Of a stretch of DNA of 64,000 nucleotides, positions 52,655-60,499 are shown piece by piece. Position numbers and translations under genes: made by a program. Source of the stretch: Parasulfuritortus sp037439465 (lineage in GTDB: Bacteria; Pseudomonadota; Gammaproteobacteria; Burkholderiales; Thiobacillaceae). The stretch spans positions 1-64,000 of the forward strand of contig JBBIVX010000016.1 in the NCBI GenBank assembly GCA_037439465.1, written 5' to 3'. Numbering within the stretch: the first letter of the stretch is position 1; every line of letters starts with the position of its first letter. The notes beneath the pieces are model-generated. The model worked only from the letters and a program-made list of their open reading frames with translations, was not told the DNA's origin and did not search any database.

Positions 52655-54838
52655 ATGTCAACCGAAGCAAAATGCCCATTCCATCACACCGCCAGCAGCG
52701 GTACGACCAACCGCGACTGGTGGCCGAACCAGTTGCGCCTGGAAATTCTGCACCAGCATGGCCCCGAGTCCAGCCCGATGGACAAAAATTTCGATTACGC
52801 CGAAGAATTCAAGAAACTTGACCTCGCGGCGGTGAAGAAGGATCTCACCGTCCTGATGACCGATTCGCAGGACTGGTGGCCGGCGGATTATGGCCACTAT
52901 GGCCCCTTCTTCATCCGCATGGCCTGGCACAGCGCCGGCACCTATCGCACCGGCGACGGCCGCGGCGGCGCGGGCCATGGCAACCAGCGTTTCGCGCCGG
53001 TCAATAGCTGGCCCGACAACGTCAACCTCGACAAGGCACGGCGGCTGTTGTGGCCGATCAAGCAAAAGTACGGCAAGAAAATCTCCTGGGCCGACCTCCT
53101 CATTCTCGCCGGCAACGTCGCGCTGGAGTCGATGGGCTTTAAAACCTTCGGCTTCGGCGGCGGGCGCGAGGACATCTGGGCTCCGGAGATAGATACCTAC
53201 TGGGGCAACGAGCAGAAGTGGCTGGACGACAAGATGCGCTACTCCGGCGAGCGCGACCTGGAAAATCCGCTCGCCGCCGTGCAGATGGGACTGATCTACG
53301 TTAACCCCGAAGGCCCCGGCGGCAACCCGGATCCGATCAAGTCCGCCCGCGACGTGCGCGAAACCTTCGCGCGCATGGCCATGAACGATTACGAAACCGT
53401 GGCGCTCACCTGCGGCGGCCATACCTTCGGCAAGTGCCACGGCGCGGGCGACGCCTCGCTGGTCGGGCCCGAACCCGAAGCCGCGCCCATCGAGCAAATG
53501 GACCTGGGCTGGAAGAGCAACTACATGACCGGCAAGGGCGGTGACCAGATCGGCAGCGGCCTGGAAGGCTCGTGGACGCCCACGCCAACGAAGTGGGACA
53601 TGAGCTATCTCGACATGCTGTTCGGTAACGAGTGGCAACTGGTCAAGAGCCCCGCCGGCGCCTGGCAGTGGACGCCGAAAGCGGCGACCGACGGTAACCA
53701 GGCGCCGGCCGCGCACGACGTGTCGAAGAAGGTGCCGATCATCATGACCACCGCCGACATGGCGATGCGCGAGGACCCAGCCTACGCGAAGATCGCGCGG
53801 CATTTCCAAAAGAACCCGGAGGAATTCGCCGACGCCTTCGCCCGCGCCTGGTTCAAGCTGACGCATCGCGACATGGGTCCGAAGTCGCGCTATCTCGGCC
53901 CCGAAGTGCCCAAGGAAGACCTGATCTGGCAAGACCCTGTTCCCGCCGTCGATCACCCGCTGGTCGATGACAGGGATATCGCCGCGCTCAAGGCCAAGGT
54001 TCTCGCTTCCGGGCTCTCGGTTCCCGAGATAGTCTCGACCGCCTGGGCTTCAGCGTCCACCTTCCGCGGCTCCGACAAGCGTGGCGGCGCCAACGGCGCG
54101 CGCATCCGGCTGGCGCCGCAGAAGGATTGGGAGGTCAACCAGCCGGCGCACCTGGCCAAGGTGCTGGGCAAGCTCGAATCGATCCAGAGCGCGTTCAATA
54201 GCGCCCAGTCCGGCGGCAAGCAAATCTCGCTGGCGGATCTGATCGTGCTGGCGGGCTGCGTCGGCGTCGAAGAGGCGGCAAAGAAAGCGGGGTATGCCGT
54301 GACGGTGCCGTTCACTCCGGGCCGCATGGACGCCACGCAGGAACAGACCGACGTGGAGTCCTTCGCCGTGCTCGAACCCATCGCCGATGGCTTCCGCAAC
54401 TACCAGAAGGCGAAGTACACCGTCTCGGCCGAGGAATTGCTGCTCGACAAGGCGCAGTTGCTGACGCTCACCGCGCCCGAGATGACCGTGCTCGTCGGCG
54501 GCCTGCGCGCCATGAACGCCAATACTGGGCAGTCGCAACTTGGTGTATTCACAAAGCAACCCGGTACGCTCTCCAACGACTTCTTCGTCAACCTGCTCGA
54601 CATGGACACGGAGTGGAAACCGGCCTCGGCCGGCGCCGAGGTATTCGAGGGTAGCGAGCGCAAGACCGGGGCGCAGAAATGGACCGCGACCCGCGTCGAT
54701 CTCATCTTCGGCTCGAATTCTCAATTGCGGGCCGTGGCAGAAGTTTATGCCGGTGCCGATGCGCAGGAGAAATTCGTCCATGACTTCGTGGCGGCCTGGA
54801 GCAAGGTGATGAACCTCGATCGCTTCGACCTCGCGTGA
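52655..54838 (+). CDS. katG: Catalase-peroxidase KatG
   Basis: Heme enzyme that removes hydrogen peroxide. The 727-residue protein has the duplicated two-domain structure. Distal site: Arg88, Trp91 and His92 (IRMAWHSAGTYR); proximal heme ligand His256 in TCGGHTFGKCHGAG. The ligandless C-terminal copy (about 430-727) retains the fold. Preceded by AAGGAG and by an OxyR-type operator. First gene of the rightward arm. Confidence 0.97.
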   Translation: MSTEAKCPFHHTASSGTTNRDWWPNQLRLEILHQHGPESSPMDKNFDYAEEFKKLDLAAVKKDLTVLMTDSQDWWPADYGHYGPFFIRMAWHSAGTYRTGDGRGGAGHGNQRFAPVNSWPDNVNLDKARRLLWPIKQKYGKKISWADLLILAGNVALESMGFKTFGFGGGREDIWAPEIDTYWGNEQKWLDDKMRYSGERDLENPLAAVQMGLIYVNPEGPGGNPDPIKSARDVRETFARMAMNDYETVALTCGGHTFGKCHGAGDASLVGPEPEAAPIEQMDLGWKSNYMTGKGGDQIGSGLEGSWTPTPTKWDMSYLDMLFGNEWQLVKSPAGAWQWTPKAATDGNQAPAAHDVSKKVPIIMTTADMAMREDPAYAKIARHFQKNPEEFADAFARAWFKLTHRDMGPKSRYLGPEVPKEDLIWQDPVPAVDHPLVDDRDIAALKAKVLASGLSVPEIVSTAWASASTFRGSDKRGGANGARIRLAPQKDWEVNQPAHLAKVLGKLESIQSAFNSAQSGGKQISLADLIVLAGCVGVEEAAKKAGYAVTVPFTPGRMDATQEQTDVESFAVLEPIADGFRNYQKAKYTVSAEELLLDKAQLLTLTAPEMTVLVGGLRAMNANTGQSQLGVFTKQPGTLSNDFFVNLLDMDTEWKPASAGAEVFEGSERKTGAQKWTATRVDLIFGSNSQLRAVAEVYAGADAQEKFVHDFVAAWSKVMNLDRFDLA

Positions 54839-54875
54839 TCTCTGCGCAAAGGCTCAGGTCTGCGCACCATCCAAT

Positions 54876-54895
54876 CCGGGGAGAAACCTCCCCGG
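54876..54895 (+). other. Perfect hairpin between katG and the small ORF
   Basis: CCGGGGAG (54876-54883) and CTCCCCGG (54888-54895) form an 8-bp stem with an AAAC loop. No T-run follows, so it looks more like an mRNA processing or stability element than an intrinsic terminator. A direct repeat TCTGCGCA (54841-54848, 54859-54866), whose TGCGCA cores can also pair, lies just before it. Confidence 0.55.
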
Positions 54896-54916
54896 CCCAT
54901 CACAAGGAGCATGAGC

Positions 54917-55045
54917 ATGCTAATAAGCCTATACAGTAAATACCTGCGGCGGCAACGCCGGTCCGGCATCCGCCTCGCCCTGGTCCTCATGGGCATGGGT
55001 CTGGAAGGCGTCTCCTGCGGCGGCGATCCCGGCATTGCCGGCTAG
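54917..55045 (+). CDS. Possible small protein (42 aa) between katG and the ZIP transporter
   Basis: ATG at 54917 has AAGGAG seven bases upstream, an excellent ribosome binding site, and opens a frame of 42 residues ending at TAG 55043-55045 (another ATG lies two codons earlier). The product starts MLISLYSKYLRRQRRSG, then has a hydrophobic stretch (IRLALVLMGMGLEGV) and a C-terminal CGGDPGIAG. A basic amphipathic or single-helix membrane peptide is possible. I do not recognise it. Its place in the island suggests a role in peroxide or metal handling. Confidence 0.45.
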   Translation: MLISLYSKYLRRQRRSGIRLALVLMGMGLEGVSCGGDPGIAG

Positions 55046-55083
55046 GCGGCCGGCGCCTGTTCCCGACTACAGGAAAGGACAAC

Positions 55084-56016
55084 ATGGAGAGCACCCGCCA
55101 ACCGCCCAGCGCCAGCCTGCGTGCCGCCTGGCGCGCCCAGGCAGTGGCTCGCCCGTGGACTGCCGTCGGCCTGTCCCTCGCCTTCCTGACGATGGCCTGG
55201 CTGCTGGCGGCCAGTGGCTGGCGGCTCTACACCGGCGTGGCCGAGGCCGCGCTGATGTTGGGTCTCTTAGGCGGTCTGGCCGGCCTTGCCGCCACCTCCC
55301 TGGGGGCCCTGCCGAGCCTGGTGCTGCATGGTCTGTCACAGCGTCTGGAGGACACACTGTTGGGCTGGGCGGCCGGCATGATGCTGGCCGCCAGTTCGTT
55401 TTCGCTCATCTTGCCGGCTCTGGACGCGGCTACCGCCCTTACCGGCAGTCGCGGCTGGAGCGCGGCGACAGTGGTGTCGGGCATGGCTCTTGGGGTGCTG
55501 CTCATGCTCGGCCTCGACCAGTTCACCCCACACGCCCATGCCCACGGCGGCATCCAGGGTGTCGGCGGCGAGCGGGTCGGCCGGGTGTGGCTGTTCGTAT
55601 TGGCCATCACTCTGCACAACCTGCCCGAAGGCATGGCCATCGGTGTATCCTTTTCCCAGGGCGACCTGCGTGTGGGGGTGCCGCTGACCAGCGCCATCGC
55701 CCTGCAGGACATCCCTGAGGGACTGGCGGTGGCCATGGCACTGCGCGCCACCGGCCTGCCGGCAGTGCGTGCCGCCCTCATCGCTGCCGCCACGGGACTG
55801 ATGGAGCCCCTGGGCGCCCTGCTCGGCATAGGCTTGTCGGCCGGCCTGGCGCTGGCTTATCCGCTGGGGCTGGGACTGGCGGCTGGCGCCATGCTTTTTG
55901 TGGTCTCCCATGAAGTCATTCCGGAGACCCACCGCAACGGCCATCAAACGCCGGCCACACTCGGCCTGATGGGCGGCTTCGCTCTGATGATGATTCTGGA
56001 CACCGTGCTCGGCTGA
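55084..56016 (+). CDS. ZIP-family metal transporter
   Basis: Integral membrane importer (or exporter) of divalent metal ions, 310 residues with about eight helices. The metal pathway motifs are HNLPEGMAIG and QDIPEGLAVA, and a cytosolic His-rich loop (HAHAHGG, about 160) sits between helices. Similar proteins carry zinc, iron or manganese. In an island with KatG and bacterioferritin, iron or manganese supply is a reasonable inference. AAAGGA precedes the ATG. Confidence 0.92.
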   Translation: MESTRQPPSASLRAAWRAQAVARPWTAVGLSLAFLTMAWLLAASGWRLYTGVAEAALMLGLLGGLAGLAATSLGALPSLVLHGLSQRLEDTLLGWAAGMMLAASSFSLILPALDAATALTGSRGWSAATVVSGMALGVLLMLGLDQFTPHAHAHGGIQGVGGERVGRVWLFVLAITLHNLPEGMAIGVSFSQGDLRVGVPLTSAIALQDIPEGLAVAMALRATGLPAVRAALIAAATGLMEPLGALLGIGLSAGLALAYPLGLGLAAGAMLFVVSHEVIPETHRNGHQTPATLGLMGGFALMMILDTVLG

Positions 56017-56048
56017 GCACGCATTGTTGACCAAGAAAGGAGAACGAC

Positions 56049-56624
56049 ATGGCAAAAACACCCGCCAAGACAGACAGCAGGACAAAAGCACGAACCTTCC
56101 TCACCGACATCAAGACCTTGCGCGAGCGAGCGCGCAAGCACATCGAGAACGGCGCCGTCACGGCCGGTTACCAGGCCGACCGGGCCACCGTGATCAAGCT
56201 GCTGAACGAGGCGCTGGCCACCGAACTGGTTTGTATCCTGCGCTACAAGCGGCACTATTACATGGCCACCGGCATCAACGCCGATGCCATCGCCGCGGAG
56301 TTTCTCATCCATGCCAACGAGGAACAGGGTCACGCCGACCTCATCGCCGCCCGCATCGTGCAACTCAAGGGCGAACCGAACTTCAACCCGGAGGGGCTCG
56401 CCGGCCGCAGCCATGCCGAATACGTAGAAGGCGAAGATCTCATCGACATGATTCGCGAAGACCTGGTGGCCGAACGCATCGCCATCGACAGTTACAGCGA
56501 GATGATCCGCTACCTCGGCGACAAGGATGTCACCACGCGGCGCATGCTGGAAGGCATACTGGCCATGGAGGAAGAGCACGCCGACGACCTCTCCAGCATG
56601 CTCGAGGACATGAACCGCAAATAA
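56049..56624 (+). CDS. Bacterioferritin-like (ferritin superfamily) protein
   Basis: A four-helix ferritin-like protein of 191 residues with a Lys/Arg-rich N-terminal extension of about 30 residues. Di-iron ligands are in LNEALATELVCILRYKRHYY, NEEQGHADLI, EDLVAERIAIDSY and MEEEHADDL. It could store iron or act as a Dps-like peroxide scavenger; the basic tail would suit DNA binding, as in some Dps proteins (inference). AAAGGAG before the ATG. It overlaps the next gene by one base. Confidence 0.9.
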   Translation: MAKTPAKTDSRTKARTFLTDIKTLRERARKHIENGAVTAGYQADRATVIKLLNEALATELVCILRYKRHYYMATGINADAIAAEFLIHANEEQGHADLIAARIVQLKGEPNFNPEGLAGRSHAEYVEGEDLIDMIREDLVAERIAIDSYSEMIRYLGDKDVTTRRMLEGILAMEEEHADDLSSMLEDMNRK

Positions 56625-57265
56625 TGCCCGACACGGTGACGAAAACGGCAACGCACTTTTCGCCGGGCGGACGGTGTCTGCCTTGCCTCTGTGCCCCGCT
56701 GGCGCGCTGTCGGCGGCTTTATGCCTGGCTGCTGCTGGTGCTGGCCACGCCCTGCCTGGCGGTAGGCGGCATCCACGTCAAGGCCAATACGGGTTTCACC
56801 GGTGTCAGGATCGAGGCCGCCTCCTGGGTCGCCGCCGACACGGCCACCCTGTGGGAGACACTCACCGATTATGACCGCCTCGCCAGTTTCGTCCCAGACC
56901 TCAGGGCCTCCCGCCTGGTGTCTGCCCCCGGCCAACCCAAGCTGGTCGAGCAGCGGGCCGACGCCGGCCTGTTCGCCTTCGTCATGCCCGATCACGTGGT
57001 GCTCGCCATGGAGGAGCGGCCGCGCGGCTCGATCCGTTTCCATGCCGTCGCCGGCAACGTCGCCGCCATGCGTGGAGAATGGGTCATCGGCGACGACGGC
57101 GAGCGCGTCAAGCTGACCTACCGCGCCCATGTGGTGCCGTTGCTGCCGCCACCGCCGCTGCTGTCGGACAACCTCGTCGAGGCGGAGATACGGCAACGCC
57201 TCGGTGCCGTGGTGCGCGAAGCGGAACGGCGTATGCAGATGAGGACGGCCGCCGGCAAATCCTGA
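56624..57265 (+). CDS. SRPBCC (START-like) domain protein with N-terminal membrane segment
   Basis: A 213-residue protein. Its ATG overlaps the bacterioferritin-like stop (TAATG), so translation is coupled. A hydrophobic segment (LYAWLLLVLATPCLA, about 33-47) is a signal or anchor. The rest is a polyketide-cyclase-like SRPBCC fold (WVAADTATLWETLTDYDRLASFVPDL ... GEWVIGDDGERVKLTYRAHVVP), which binds hydrophobic ligands. Ligand unknown. It is the last rightward gene, convergent with the histidine kinase. Confidence 0.82.
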   Translation: MPDTVTKTATHFSPGGRCLPCLCAPLARCRRLYAWLLLVLATPCLAVGGIHVKANTGFTGVRIEAASWVAADTATLWETLTDYDRLASFVPDLRASRLVSAPGQPKLVEQRADAGLFAFVMPDHVVLAMEERPRGSIRFHAVAGNVAAMRGEWVIGDDGERVKLTYRAHVVPLLPPPPLLSDNLVEAEIRQRLGAVVREAERRMQMRTAAGKS

Positions 57266-57277
57266 GCCACTCGCCTG

Positions 57278-58597
57278 CTAGCCCGCCGCGACGGCGGACG
57301 GCCGGCGCGGGATCACCACGGCCGCCGCCAAACCGCCGCCCTGGCGGTCGCCAAGCCTCACCTGCCAGCCCTGGGCCGCGGCCAACTGGCGCACGATGGC
57401 AAGGCCGAGGCCGGAGCCGCCGGTATCGCGGCTGCGCGAATTCTCCAGACGGAAGAAGGGCTGGAACACCGCCTCCCGGTCTTTCTCGGGGATGCCGGGG
57501 CCGCGGTCCAATACCCACACCGTCACCGTCCCGTCGCCACATTCCAGCTCAATGTCAATGGGCCGGCCTTCGCCGTAACGGAGGGCATTCTCGATCAGGT
57601 TGTTGACGACGCGGGCCAGCGCCCCTTCGCTCAGCTTGAGCCTACAAGGTGTCCGCCGTGCGTAGCGGATGTTCTCCGGATGGCTGCTGGCAGCAGCCAG
57701 ATTGGCCAGCAGGACATCGACATCGACCTCCCTTTCATCCTCGCCCTTGAGTGAACGGGCGAAATCCAGCATACCGGCGATCAGCCGATTCATCTCTTTC
57801 AGGTCCGCCTGCATCCGCTCGATGAGCGCGGGGTCGGCCTCATCGAGCATGGCCAGGGCCAGTTCCAGCCGGGTGATGGGGGTGCGCAGGTCGTGGGAGA
57901 TGCCCGATAGCAGCACGGTGCGGTTTTCCAACAGGGACTGGACCTCATCGGCCATACGGTTGAAGGCGCCGGTCAGCGTCTTGAGCTCGGCCGCGCCGGT
58001 TTCCGGCAGTCGTTCCGGCAGTCGGCCCTGCCCTATCTCGGAGGCGGAGCGGGACAGCAGGCGCAAGCGGCGGGCAGTGGCGCGCGCCAAAATCAGCGCC
58101 GTCAGCAGGGTCAGCAGGGCGCCGCCGAGAAAGACCGCGCCGGCCTCCCAGGGGGCATCCAGCTCATAGCGATCGCGCAGAAACCCGACCCGCAGAAGGT
58201 TGCCGGCCAACTGTATCTCAACCCAGGCCCAGGCCGGGTCCGGGCCCTGTTTTAAGGTCACCCGCTGACCGGTACGGGTACGCAGTGCATCTTCCAGCAA
58301 AGTACCGAAATACCCGGCCGCGACCGGCGTCGGCAAGGCCTTGTCCACCTTGCCCAGTTCCAAATTGTGCTGCAGGAAAAGCTCGATTTCGTAGTCGGGC
58401 CGCGTCTCCGGCGGCAACTCCACCCAGGTCTGCGCGGCCAGCACCAGACGCGCGGCGAGGTCGTCGGCGGAGCGTTGCGCCAGCGGCGATAGCACCGTAT
58501 ACCAGACGGCGTACAGGGCCGCCGACTGGGCAGCCAGGAAAACGACCAGCAGAATGGCCGCGGTACGGCCGAACAGGGTCTGGGGCAGAAGGTTCAA
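57278..58597 (-). CDS. EnvZ-like sensor histidine kinase
   Basis: Membrane kinase of 439 residues: two transmembrane helices (about 12-35 and 150-175) around a periplasmic domain, then HAMP, HisKA with the phospho-acceptor near His235 (LLSGISHDLRTPITRLEL), and HATPase with NNLIENALRYG, DRGPGIP and GGSGLGLAIV. The start is probably TTG at 58597, because TTGA overlaps the response regulator stop, giving MNLLPQTLFGRT; an in-frame GTG is 14 codons earlier. Architecture fits the EnvZ/OmpR osmotic-type systems. Confidence 0.92.
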   Translation of the reverse strand: MNLLPQTLFGRTAAILLVVFLAAQSAALYAVWYTVLSPLAQRSADDLAARLVLAAQTWVELPPETRPDYEIELFLQHNLELGKVDKALPTPVAAGYFGTLLEDALRTRTGQRVTLKQGPDPAWAWVEIQLAGNLLRVGFLRDRYELDAPWEAGAVFLGGALLTLLTALILARATARRLRLLSRSASEIGQGRLPERLPETGAAELKTLTGAFNRMADEVQSLLENRTVLLSGISHDLRTPITRLELALAMLDEADPALIERMQADLKEMNRLIAGMLDFARSLKGEDEREVDVDVLLANLAAASSHPENIRYARRTPCRLKLSEGALARVVNNLIENALRYGEGRPIDIELECGDGTVTVWVLDRGPGIPEKDREAVFQPFFRLENSRSRDTGGSGLGLAIVRQLAAAQGWQVRLGDRQGGGLAAAVVIPRRPSAVAAG

Positions 58598-59316
58598 ACC
58601 ACTTTGCCCTTGGGCGCGAACAGGTAACCCTGCCCCCACACAGTGCGGATATAGACGGGGTTGGCCGCGTCCTCCTCGATCTTGCGCCGCAGCCGGGTCA
58701 CCCTGACATCGATGGAGCGGTCGAAGGGATCGCGGTCGAAGCCCTTCAGCCAGTCCATGATCTGGTCGCGCGACAGGGCCCGGTTGGGGTGTTCCACGAA
58801 TATCTTCAGCAGGGTGAACTCGGCATGGGTAAGCGTGATCTCGCCGCCGTCGCGTAACAACCGTTGCGCCGCCAGGTCAAGACGGAAAGGGCCGAAATCA
58901 TAGTGCTCGATGTCTTCGCCGCCTGCCTTGTCGGCACCGCCGCCCCGGCGCAGCACGGCGCGCAGGCGGGCCAACAGCTCGCGTGGATTGAATGGCTTGG
59001 CCAGGTAATCGTCGGCCCCAACCTCGAGACCGACGATGCGGTCGATGTCCTCGCCGCGCGCCGACAACATGATAACTGGCACATCCCGGTCGGCCTTTAA
59101 CCGGCGGGTGAGCGCCAGGCCGTCTTCGCCGGGCAGCATCAGGTCCATGATCACGATGTCGGGCCGGAAGTCCGCCAGACGCGTGTCCATCTCACGCCCA
59201 TCGCGCGCCACCGCCACCTCCATGCCTTGTTTGACGAGGTAGTCACGTAGCAGATCGCGGATGCCGGCATCGTCATCCACCACCATGACGCGGGGTTGCT
59301 GTATCGCTTCCATCAT
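58594..59316 (-). CDS. OmpR-family response regulator
   Basis: Receiver plus winged-helix DNA-binding regulator of 240 residues. Acidic pocket VVDDD (14-16), phospho-acceptor Asp58 in IVIMDLMLPG, switch Ser in LSARG and Lys in AKPF. The C-terminal domain ends RTVWGQGYLF. The ERALSRDQI/SIDVRVTRLRRKIE segments resemble OmpR closely. Two adjacent ATGs fit the GAGG ribosome binding site. Divergent from the small exported protein at 59416, a possible target. Confidence 0.93.
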   Translation of the reverse strand: MMEAIQQPRVMVVDDDAGIRDLLRDYLVKQGMEVAVARDGREMDTRLADFRPDIVIMDLMLPGEDGLALTRRLKADRDVPVIMLSARGEDIDRIVGLEVGADDYLAKPFNPRELLARLRAVLRRGGGADKAGGEDIEHYDFGPFRLDLAAQRLLRDGGEITLTHAEFTLLKIFVEHPNRALSRDQIMDWLKGFDRDPFDRSIDVRVTRLRRKIEEDAANPVYIRTVWGQGYLFAPKGKVV

Positions 59317-59415
59317 CGCCCCTCGATGAAACACTCCGTTACAAATTTACAGCATGCGGAAACCGACGCGAAACGGTGCCGACCTATCGTGTGTAGCGTG
59401 GAAAGGAGAAATGCC

Positions 59416-59814
59416 ATGAACACCATCCGCGAACTGTTGTTGGTCACCTGCGCCATCGTAGCCAGCGGTTCTGCCGCCGCCAGCGATTATGGCGTTTTCA
59501 CGGGCAAGTATATCGGCCCGCTGGCGGAATTGAGTGCCGAAGAGCGTGCCTGGTTCCATTCCCACTGGCAGCAGATGTCGCCCGAGGAACGTGACGCCGT
59601 GCGCCGCAAGCTACGCCGGGAATGGCGCGACACCCCGCCCGAGGAAAGGCAGAAGCACCGCCAGGAGCTGGCCGACCGCCTGCGCGGCAGGCCCGGCTTC
59701 GTCCCTCCGCCCGGACCGGGCTGGAAAGCGCGCCAGGAAGACGGCTATGGCCAAGGCTACGAGACCCGCGAATGGGATTACCGCGGCGGCGAACGTGGCC
59801 GCGACCGCCGCTGA
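59416..59814 (+). CDS. Exported DUF3106-like basic protein
   Basis: A 132-residue protein with a signal peptide (cleavage near SAAAS, about residue 23). The mature part is a charged helical repeat resembling DUF3106: AEERAWFHSHWQQMSPEER, then RKLRREWRDTPPEERQKHRQ, followed by a Gly/Tyr/Arg-rich tail. AAGGAG precedes ATG. The 99-base divergent region to the OmpR-type regulator contains TTACA-N3-TTACA (59339-59351), a possible operator. Function unknown. Confidence 0.8.
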   Translation: MNTIRELLLVTCAIVASGSAAASDYGVFTGKYIGPLAELSAEERAWFHSHWQQMSPEERDAVRRKLRREWRDTPPEERQKHRQELADRLRGRPGFVPPPGPGWKARQEDGYGQGYETREWDYRGGERGRDRR

Positions 59815-59866
59815 AACGATCATCGCCGCGCCTTATCACATCATCATTTTTTCCAAGGAGTACGCC

Positions 59867-60403
59867 ATGAAAACCACCCAACTGCTCACCGCCATCGCCC
59901 TCACCCTGGCCGCCGCCGGCGCACTGGCCGGTCCCTACCGGCCGGCACCGCAGCCTATCCAGTTCACCGATACGGCGCGCGTCATCTCCAGCACGCCGGT
60001 CTATGACGAATTCAACGAGCCCCGCCGCGAATGTTGGAGCGAACGCAGCGGCTATGCCTATGAATCGCGCGACCGCTCTTATGGCGGCGCCATCATGGGC
60101 GCCATAGTTGGTGGCGTCATCGGCCATCAGTTCGGAAAGGGTGGCGGCAAGGATGCCGCCACGGCAGCGGGAGCCGCCATCGGCGCCGTGACCGGCGATA
60201 ACATCGACAACGACGATCGGGTCGTCCGCCGCCGGCCGGTGTTCGAGGAACGTTGCCGGACGGTCGACAACTGGTCGCGCCGCATCACCGGCTACGACGT
60301 GGTCTATCGCTATCAGGGCAATGAATACACCACCTTCCTGCCGCGTGACCCCGGTCCCACATTGCGTCTACGGGTAAACGTCAGCGTCGCCGAACGCTGG
60401 TAA
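59867..60403 (+). CDS. Glycine-zipper 2TM-domain exported protein
   Basis: A 178-residue protein with a signal peptide (to about residue 22). The central glycine-zipper 2TM segment (YGGAIMGAIVGGVIGHQFGKG, then AATAAGAAIGAVTGDNI, about 65-105) resembles SlyB/PcP-type outer-membrane associated proteins. The C-terminal part has cysteines (CWSER, RCRTVDNW) and a beta hairpin ending in NVSVAERW. AAGGAG precedes ATG. Probably cotranscribed with the DUF3106-like gene; a strong hairpin follows. Confidence 0.85.
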   Translation: MKTTQLLTAIALTLAAAGALAGPYRPAPQPIQFTDTARVISSTPVYDEFNEPRRECWSERSGYAYESRDRSYGGAIMGAIVGGVIGHQFGKGGGKDAATAAGAAIGAVTGDNIDNDDRVVRRRPVFEERCRTVDNWSRRITGYDVVYRYQGNEYTTFLPRDPGPTLRLRVNVSVAERW

Positions 60404-60418
60404 CCCTGTCTTTCGAAC

Positions 60419-60453
60419 GCGCCCGCCCTCGCCGATCTTGGAAGGGCGGGCGC
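60419..60453 (+). terminator. Strong hairpin terminator candidate after the glycine-zipper gene
   Basis: An 11-bp perfect stem, GCGCCCGCCCT (60419-60429) with AGGGCGGGCGC (60443-60453), is followed by the moderately T-rich ATGTTGTTAC. It starts 15 bases after the stop codon. Confidence 0.6.
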
Positions 60454-60499
60454 ATGTTGTTACAGTGCAGTCCCGTTCGCCAGCCCATGATCCAAGAGC

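Noticed and set aside
52658..53956. A 432-codon open frame on the minus strand opposite katG
   Set aside because: KatG is unmistakable on the plus strand; the opposite frame has no motifs or ribosome binding site.
56024..56623. N-terminal extension of the SRPBCC protein through the bacterioferritin-like gene
   Set aside because: Bacterioferritin-like motifs are clear in the other frame; the ATG at 56624 overlaps its stop codon.
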